Origin: Haliscomenobacter hydrossis DSM 1100
GTDB taxonomy: Bacteria; Bacteroidota; Bacteroidia; Chitinophagales; Saprospiraceae
NCBI RefSeq assembly: GCF_000212735.1
Contig: NC_015510.1
Location: 7,131,001-7,195,000, forward strand
DNA length: 64,000 nt
Direction of reading: 5' to 3'
Position numbers and translations under genes: made by a program. Under the pieces are notes generated by a model, which was given only the letters and a program-made list of their open reading frames with translations, was not told the origin of the DNA and did no database searches. This document shows, piece by piece, positions 59,101-64,000 of this stretch. Positions within the stretch are counted from its first letter, which is position 1. Every line of letters starts with the position of its first letter.

Positions 59101-60900
59101 TCAAGGCTTCCGTTTGGCCGTAAATTTTCCGTTGGGTTGGTCAAAAGTGGCGGAAATGATTTTCCCTGCTTCTTCTGCAAAAATGAGTTGATAGCCCTTC
59201 GCCACTTTCAGGTCAAACTTGTGGGTGGCCACGGGTACCAGTTCATAGTCGGGCTGACCCGGGACGTTGACAAATAAGGTCTCCCCGCGCAGGAAACATT
59301 TGATGTTGGCGCCCATCAAATCGTAGTCTCCCACGTATTTTTCCAAATCATTTTTTGAGGATTTGATGGCCTCGTTAAAACGGTCGAAACGAAGCGGTTT
59401 TACCCCGGGCTGGAGTTCTATTTCGAGGGTTTCAATTTCTCCTTTCAAGTTGCTCAATGCGGAGAATTGGATGTTTGCACCGTCAGCGTTTGCGCTAAAA
59501 ATATCGTAATGGAAATGGCTTACTTTCAGCTTCAGGTCATTGAATTTACCGCCCAAAGTATCCCCGCTGGCTGTGATTTCGATGATGCCATAAGCTTCAT
59601 TTTTGTATTTACCAATGTATTCGCTTAGTGCATGGCTGGGTTTGGTATCCAATTTGCGGCTTGTTTGTACCTTTTGAGCGGCTTCTTCGCCAGCTATGAG
59701 GGCTTTTTTCAAGGCACTGAGTTGTTTGTCATTCCAGTCCACGCTAGGCAAACCCAATAAACGATCGGCCACATAATTGCGCACGACTCCCGGTAAGCCC
59801 GTACCATTCATGTTGGTCAGGACGATGATGCCCAGCGAATCGCGAGGGTAAAGCGCTACATTTGCCGAAAAACCATCGATGTTGCCACCGTGGTCATGGC
59901 GCAAATGCCCCCTGTAATCGGTGATGAACCAACCCAGGCCGTATAGTCCATAAAAAGTGTAGTAGCTCGAATCCAGTGCAGTGGAAGCGATGCTGCGTGG
60001 ACGGAACAGTTCCTGGTGCATGTCTGGATTGATAAGGGTTTGGTCTTCGTACTTTCCTTTCCGCAACAGCATGGTCACCCATTTCGCCATTTCGTTGGGA
60101 CTGGAATTGATCGAACCCGCTGGCCCCATGGCGTCAATGTTGCGGAAATCCAGTTTTTTTACTTTGCCCATGGGTTTGTCTTCCCAGCCATAGGGTAGGG
60201 CATGATCTGCTGTTTTTTGCAGGTCGGCGACCGAAAAATTGGTTTCTTTCATGCCCAAAGGTCCCAGGATTTTGGCGCGGGTGTAATCTTCCCAACTTTG
60301 CCCCGACATTTTTTCGATGAGGTATCCCGCAGTCATGAACATAAAATTGTTGTATTGCCATTGTTGCCGAAAACTCACCGTAGGTTCAAATAGTGGAATG
60401 GATTTATACAATTCTTCTCTTGAACGAGGCGAGCCGTACCAGGCAAAGTCATGCCGGGGCAAACCGGAAATATGGCTGAGCATATCCGCTGGGGTCAGTT
60501 TTTCGCCAGCATATTCATCGTGTAGTTTAAAGTCGGGCAGGTATTCCACCAAGGGTTTGTTCAGGGAAATTTTTCCGTCCTGGGCCAATTGGCAAACGCC
60601 AAATGCTGTGAATGCTTTAGAACAAGAACCAATGGCAAATTGGGTGTTGGCCGTGACCGCTGTTTTTTGCTCCAGATCCTTGAATCCAAATCCTTTGGCG
60701 TAAATGATCTTTCCATTGCGGACTACCGCCAGCCCCACCCCAGGAACCAGCCAGTCCTGGCGGGCTTTTTCGATGTAGGTCTCAATGTCACGGAAAGGAT
60801 CAACAAGGGCTGCGGGTGTTTTGCTCTTTTTTTGAGCCAACAGGCTCAAAGGCAGACCTATTGTGCAAAACAAGAGCAGTAGGAAAGTTTGTTTTTTCAT
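59101..60900 (-). CDS. Exported serine hydrolase (class C beta-lactamase/DUF3471 type)
   Basis: A 599-residue secreted hydrolase. The signal peptide is 1-22. The beta-lactamase-fold domain (about 35-390) has the catalytic SxxK as S92-C-S-K95 (IGSCSKAF) and YxN as Y183-N-N185 (QWQYNNFMFM), and the HDHGGNIDGFSANVALYPRD block near its end, standing for the KTG-like motif. The C-terminal 200 residues are beta-rich DUF3471-like and a second lipocalin-like part (YVGDYDLMGANIKCFLRGE). Such enzymes act as D-amino-acid or cell-wall peptidases or esterases. Substrate unknown. ATG at 60900; the 193 bases upstream hold nothing recognisable. Confidence 0.9.
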   Translation of the reverse strand: MKKQTFLLLLFCTIGLPLSLLAQKKSKTPAALVDPFRDIETYIEKARQDWLVPGVGLAVVRNGKIIYAKGFGFKDLEQKTAVTANTQFAIGSCSKAFTAFGVCQLAQDGKISLNKPLVEYLPDFKLHDEYAGEKLTPADMLSHISGLPRHDFAWYGSPRSREELYKSIPLFEPTVSFRQQWQYNNFMFMTAGYLIEKMSGQSWEDYTRAKILGPLGMKETNFSVADLQKTADHALPYGWEDKPMGKVKKLDFRNIDAMGPAGSINSSPNEMAKWVTMLLRKGKYEDQTLINPDMHQELFRPRSIASTALDSSYYTFYGLYGLGWFITDYRGHLRHDHGGNIDGFSANVALYPRDSLGIIVLTNMNGTGLPGVVRNYVADRLLGLPSVDWNDKQLSALKKALIAGEEAAQKVQTSRKLDTKPSHALSEYIGKYKNEAYGIIEITASGDTLGGKFNDLKLKVSHFHYDIFSANADGANIQFSALSNLKGEIETLEIELQPGVKPLRFDRFNEAIKSSKNDLEKYVGDYDLMGANIKCFLRGETLFVNVPGQPDYELVPVATHKFDLKVAKGYQLIFAEEAGKIISATFDQPNGKFTAKRKP

Positions 60901-61093
60901 AAAATGATTTTTAAGCTGCTCTAAATAAGCAATAAATAAGCTATTTTTTGTAAAAAATCACCTCATTTTTCCAACCCCCGTTTGGATTCCCACGTCTTCA
61001 AAAAATGAAGTAGCTGCTTCGGCATTTAAATTCTGATAACTCCGGACTTGCTTAAACTTTTTTTTAAAAGGCATGTCCTAAAAACCTGACACC

Positions 61094-62383
61094 ATGCTAC
61101 GTAAACATTACCTGACTGGAATATTGGGGCTATTGCTGGCTACCGCACTCACCAGTTGTTTGAAGGATTCCTGTGAAACCTCTACAACTTATATTCGGCT
61201 GGATCCCGTTCGGATCACTGCAACTGAATTGCGCAAAGACATCAAGCCAGAAGCTGCAAGGCCGCTGAAAGATGCTGGAAAAATATACGTCTATGAAGGC
61301 TACCTGATCATCAACGAGCCGGAGCAAGGACTACATATCATTGACAACCGTAATCCAAAAAGTCCTGTTCCTGTTTCTTTTGTGCCGATTCCAGGTAATA
61401 TCGATATGGCCATCCGCAACAATATTTTGTATGCAGATAGCTGGGTGGATCTGGTGATGTTCAACATTGAGGATCCCGCCAACCCGAAATTTACCGGACG
61501 TGTTCAAGATGCTTTTCCAAATTTTGGAGTTGACCCCGTATTGGGCATCACTGTAACCTACAAGGAATCCGAAGTAACCGAAAGTATTCCTTCTTGTGAT
61601 CAGGGGGGCATCGTTTTTTTTAGAGGCCAGGAACTGTGGATGCAATCCGCTGATGCCGCCGTACGATTCAGTTCAAATTCCGGCAGTAAAGTTGGTGCGC
61701 CAGGTGGTACTACGGTTGGGGTAGGCGGTTCTACGGCTCGGTTTACGATTACAGAGAATCACCTCTATACGGTAGACAATGCCAATTTGCGGGTCTTTAA
61801 CTTGCTGAATGCCACCGAACCCAAGCTGGCCAATACCGTAAATATTGGTTGGGACATCGAAACCATTTATCCTTACGACAACAAACTCTTCATTGGGGGT
61901 ATGTCAGGTATGCGGATTTATGATGCAACTGATCCCGAATCACCCAAGTTTTTGTCCAATTTCCAACACGCCCGGGCTTGTGATCCGGTGGTAGCACAAG
62001 GGAATCGGGCTTACGTGACCCTGCGGGAAGGTACAGTTTGTGAAGGCTTCAACAATCAACTGGACGTGTTGGACATCACCGATGTTACGCAGCCCAAGCT
62101 GATCAAAACGTACCCTTTGCATCGTCCCATTGGTTTGTCGATCACCGGAGAAATCCTGATGATTTGTGAAAGTGATCAGGGGCTGAAAGTGTTCAATGCC
62201 AAAGATGATCAGGCGATTGATAAAAACTTGTTGCAACACCTCGATGAGTTCGATGCTTTTGACATCATCGCCTTGGAAAAAGAGTCCTTGGCCATCATTA
62301 CGGGCAAAAACGGAATTTATCAGTATGATTATTCCAATCCGAAGAAACTACAACGTTTAAGCGTACTGAATATCGCGAAGTAA
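61094..62383 (+). CDS. LVIVD-repeat lipoprotein
   Basis: A 429-residue exported lipoprotein: LLLATALTSC puts the lipidated cysteine at 22. The mature part has LVIVD-like propeller repeats (GLHIIDNRNPKSPVPVSFVP, LVMFNIEDPANPKFTGRV, MRIYDATDPESPKFLSNFQ, QLDVLDITDVTQPKLIKTYP). Single cysteines in the loops (CDQGG, RACDPVV, VCEGF) may form disulfides. No T9SS tail. It is distantly like the tandem choice-of-anchor B proteins at 23.8-27.3 kb, but is a separate family member. Function unknown; surface or periplasmic. It may be co-transcribed with the small gene downstream. Confidence 0.87.
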   Translation: MLRKHYLTGILGLLLATALTSCLKDSCETSTTYIRLDPVRITATELRKDIKPEAARPLKDAGKIYVYEGYLIINEPEQGLHIIDNRNPKSPVPVSFVPIPGNIDMAIRNNILYADSWVDLVMFNIEDPANPKFTGRVQDAFPNFGVDPVLGITVTYKESEVTESIPSCDQGGIVFFRGQELWMQSADAAVRFSSNSGSKVGAPGGTTVGVGGSTARFTITENHLYTVDNANLRVFNLLNATEPKLANTVNIGWDIETIYPYDNKLFIGGMSGMRIYDATDPESPKFLSNFQHARACDPVVAQGNRAYVTLREGTVCEGFNNQLDVLDITDVTQPKLIKTYPLHRPIGLSITGEILMICESDQGLKVFNAKDDQAIDKNLLQHLDEFDAFDIIALEKESLAIITGKNGIYQYDYSNPKKLQRLSVLNIAK

Positions 62384-62482
62384 GTAAGTTCTAAGGTGGT
62401 GGCAGGTTTTGGCCTGCCTCCATTTCGCTTCCTATTCCCAAAACTTACCTATATTTATACAAGTGCTTTAACACCAAGGCCT

Positions 62483-63283
62483 ATGAAATACGCTCTTTAC
62501 CTTTGTTTCGTTTTATTCCTGGCTGGTTCAAGCTTGTATGGGCAAGACGCGGCGCTTGAGCCGGCGACTGGTACGAATAATGACCTGGTCATTCTCAAGA
62601 CAGGGAAAAGACTCCGGGGGGAGATTCTGAAGTACGAAGTCGGAAAAGAAATGATTTTTCTGACCGATGCCGGGATACGGATGAAAATTCCGGCTGAGGT
62701 ATTGGAGCGGTTTGTTGCTGGTGCACGAATGGGGGAAATCAACAACTCGCTTAAACCGGAGAAACCGGAGAAACCCTTTTTGGCAGCCGGAAACTTTTAC
62801 AATAACTTTGCGCAGGTCATGCCATTTGGGGCCAAAACTGCGGGAAATAGCAGCACCGGCTTTGGGTTTGAATATAGCTTTGGCATGCAGATGAGCCCAA
62901 AATTGGGCCTGGGTGTCGGAACAGGTATGAACTTTATGTTCGGCAGTCTTTCCGATCGATTGATCCCCCTGGTGGCGGAAATTCGTTACTACAACAACCC
63001 GGAGCGCCGGCATCGCGCTTATGCGCTGCTGGATAGTGGGTACAGTATGGGCTGGATGGCAGACAAAACCAGTGAGGCTTACAGCCTAAAAGGTGGCTGG
63101 AGGATCCATCCAGCATTGGGTGTTGCCTGGAACAGCAGAGGCGGTAGCCGCTTCAGCACAGAATTGGGTTTTTTGCACCAACGGGCTACTTTGGTAGAGG
63201 ATTGGTGGGAATCGAGTCGTTGGAAACGAGAAAATGACTACAAAATGAATCGTTGGGTGTTTAAAATGGGTCTACTGTTCTAA
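62483..63283 (+). CDS. Secreted beta-barrel-like protein, unknown
   Basis: A 266-residue exported protein. The signal peptide ends near LAGSSLYGQD. A short beta-rich unit (about 32-75, VILKTGKRLRGEILKYEVGK, FLTDAGIRMKIPAEVLERFV) precedes a region of alternating strands (FGFEYSFGMQMSPKLGLGVG, LIPLVAEIRYYNN, HPALGVAWNSRGGSRFSTEL) ending in an aromatic strand WVFKMGLLF, as in outer-membrane beta-barrels. Not assigned to a named family. The ATG at 62483 gives the signal peptide; the frame extends 29 residues upstream. The stop lies in the arm of a palindrome. Confidence 0.68.
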   Translation: MKYALYLCFVLFLAGSSLYGQDAALEPATGTNNDLVILKTGKRLRGEILKYEVGKEMIFLTDAGIRMKIPAEVLERFVAGARMGEINNSLKPEKPEKPFLAAGNFYNNFAQVMPFGAKTAGNSSTGFGFEYSFGMQMSPKLGLGVGTGMNFMFGSLSDRLIPLVAEIRYYNNPERRHRAYALLDSGYSMGWMADKTSEAYSLKGGWRIHPALGVAWNSRGGSRFSTELGFLHQRATLVEDWWESSRWKRENDYKMNRWVFKMGLLF

Positions 63284-63329
63284 CATCCACGGTCACCGAG
63301 CGAAGTCGGGGGGTCGTTGATGTTAGAAC
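63277..63329. repeat. palindrome with GAGCGAAGTCG core before the ECF sigma gene
   Basis: 63277-63290 (GTTCTAACATCCAC) pairs with 63316-63329 at 13 of 14 positions. The core has TCACCGAGCGAAGTCG, nearly identical to that in the palindrome at 23741-23827, although the arms differ. The stop of the preceding gene (63281-63283) lies in the left arm. Confidence 0.78.
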
Positions 63330-63354
63330 GTACTCGACAAGCAACTATCGAACT

Positions 63355-63921
63355 ATGGCGCAAAACCCGCAACAACATACCGAAAAAGAGATCGTAGCCG
63401 GCTGTGCGGCCAACAGCCGTTACTATCAGGAACTCCTTTACCGAAAGTACTTTCCGGTGATGTTGAGGATGTGCATGCGTTATACCGAAGACCGCGACGT
63501 AGCGCTGGAAATCATCAACAATGGTTTTTTGCGGGTTTTCCAAAAGATCGACACCTTTACTTTTAGTGGTTCACTGGAAGGTTGGATACGCCGGGTGGTG
63601 TTCCATTGCTTGTCGGATTATTTCCGGCAAAATACCCGGAAAATCGACTTTTTGGAACTGGACGGAAGGGATGCGCCAACCCGTACTTCGGCCCTCACGG
63701 ACTTGTATCTCGAAGACCTGCTGAGCCTGGTGGAGCGTTTGCCCGATGTGAGCCAACGCGTGTTTCGCCTGTATGCTATTGAAGGATATACCCACGCCGA
63801 AATTGGCGAGATGTTGAGCATGAGTGAAGGTACTTCAAAATGGTACCTGTCTATTGCACGAAAAGAATTGAAAGAGATGATCAATCGTCAACTCAATAAC
63901 CAACGGAACTATGCGGGATAA
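63355..63921 (+). CDS. ECF RNA polymerase sigma factor
   Basis: A 188-residue sigma-70 ECF factor. Region 2: YRKYFPVMLRMCMRYTEDRD, ALEIINNGFLRVFQKIDTF, FSGSLEGWIRRVVFHCLSDY. Region 4: LPDVSQRVFRLYAIEGYTHA followed by EIGEMLSMSEGTSKWYLSIA, the DNA-reading helix. The following gene begins inside its final codons (11-base overlap), as is common for a sigma factor and its membrane partner in this phylum. ATG at 63355. Confidence 0.93.
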   Translation: MAQNPQQHTEKEIVAGCAANSRYYQELLYRKYFPVMLRMCMRYTEDRDVALEIINNGFLRVFQKIDTFTFSGSLEGWIRRVVFHCLSDYFRQNTRKIDFLELDGRDAPTRTSALTDLYLEDLLSLVERLPDVSQRVFRLYAIEGYTHAEIGEMLSMSEGTSKWYLSIARKELKEMINRQLNNQRNYAG

Positions 63922-64000
63922 TTTACACGACGATTTATTTGCCGATCACGCCTGGCAGGAAATGCACAAGGTTCTGGATCGGGAAATGCCGGAGCACAAG
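63911..64000 (+). CDS. Start of a gene cut by the window edge (ECF sigma partner)
   Basis: Thirty codons are visible: MRDNLHDDLFADHAWQEMHK and then VLDREMPEHK. The acidic, helical N-terminus with AWQEMHKVLDREMP resembles the start of the membrane or outer-membrane proteins that follow ECF sigma genes in Saprospiraceae, but no domain can be seen in so short a piece. Its ATG overlaps the sigma gene by 11 bases, so coupled translation is likely. Confidence 0.6.
   Translation, partial: MRDNLHDDLFADHAWQEMHKVLDREMPEHK

Overview
The window is a stretch of bacterial chromosome from a member of the Bacteroidota, most likely a Saprospiraceae-type organism (inference). Visible support: a TonB-dependent receptor with a carboxypeptidase-like N-terminal remnant, several secreted proteins with type IX secretion (T9SS) C-terminal sorting domains, choice-of-anchor B / LVIVD proteins, 7TM-DISM histidine kinases, DUF1599 and DoxX/BT_3928 neighbours, and promoters of the Bacteroidota TTTG-N19-TAnnTTTG kind, seen here as TTG-N19-TACCTTTA. 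No rRNA, tRNA, CRISPR array, insertion sequence, integrase or phage module was found. About 50 genes are annotated; the first and last run off the window.

Layout. 1-9.7 kb: FecA-like TonB receptor (5' cut), purple-acid-phosphatase-like enzyme, zinc alcohol dehydrogenase, DUF6503 lipoprotein, hemolysin III-type membrane protein, PIF1-type helicase with HRDC and HTH tails. 9.8-18.8 kb: sigma factor, single-TM protein and secreted TPR-CHAT protease, a terminator, then three secreted proteins (coiled-coil fibre protein, C10 cysteine protease, ricin/tectonin lectin). 18.8-21.4 kb: myo-inositol oxygenase plus sodium/solute symporter. 21.8-30.3 kb: secreted trypsin-like protease with dockerin-like tail, tandem choice-of-anchor B paralogues, YigZ, DUF1599, DoxX/BT_3928. 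30.3-35.1 kb: minus-strand operon ending in a 951-residue TIR-TPR-SDR fusion. 35.4-39 kb: hemE, a COG3650-like protein, HpcH aldolase, an unknown secreted protein. 39.3-45.4 kb: two histidine kinases, a receiver and a receiver-nucleotidyl cyclase, with a decayed third kinase upstream. 45.6-53.3 kb: MFS transporter behind a CsoR-like palindrome, YCII/ECF42 pair, methyltransferase, protease, DUF418, class IV aminotransferase. 53.5-64 kb: DUF697/SHOCT protein, accD, XdhC, GH13 amylase, exported RidA, serine hydrolase, LVIVD lipoprotein, secreted beta-barrel protein, and an ECF sigma factor overlapping a truncated gene.

Two signals stand out. The first is the TIR-TPR-SDR fusion: its TIR fold lacks the usual catalytic glutamate while its SDR active site is intact. 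The second is a set of intergenic palindromes. Many are built from a short word repeated in tandem and then repeated in reverse complement across a small core, with a different word at each locus. Most begin at or inside the stop codon of a neighbouring gene. Three of them share a core resembling TCACYGAGCGAAGTCG.
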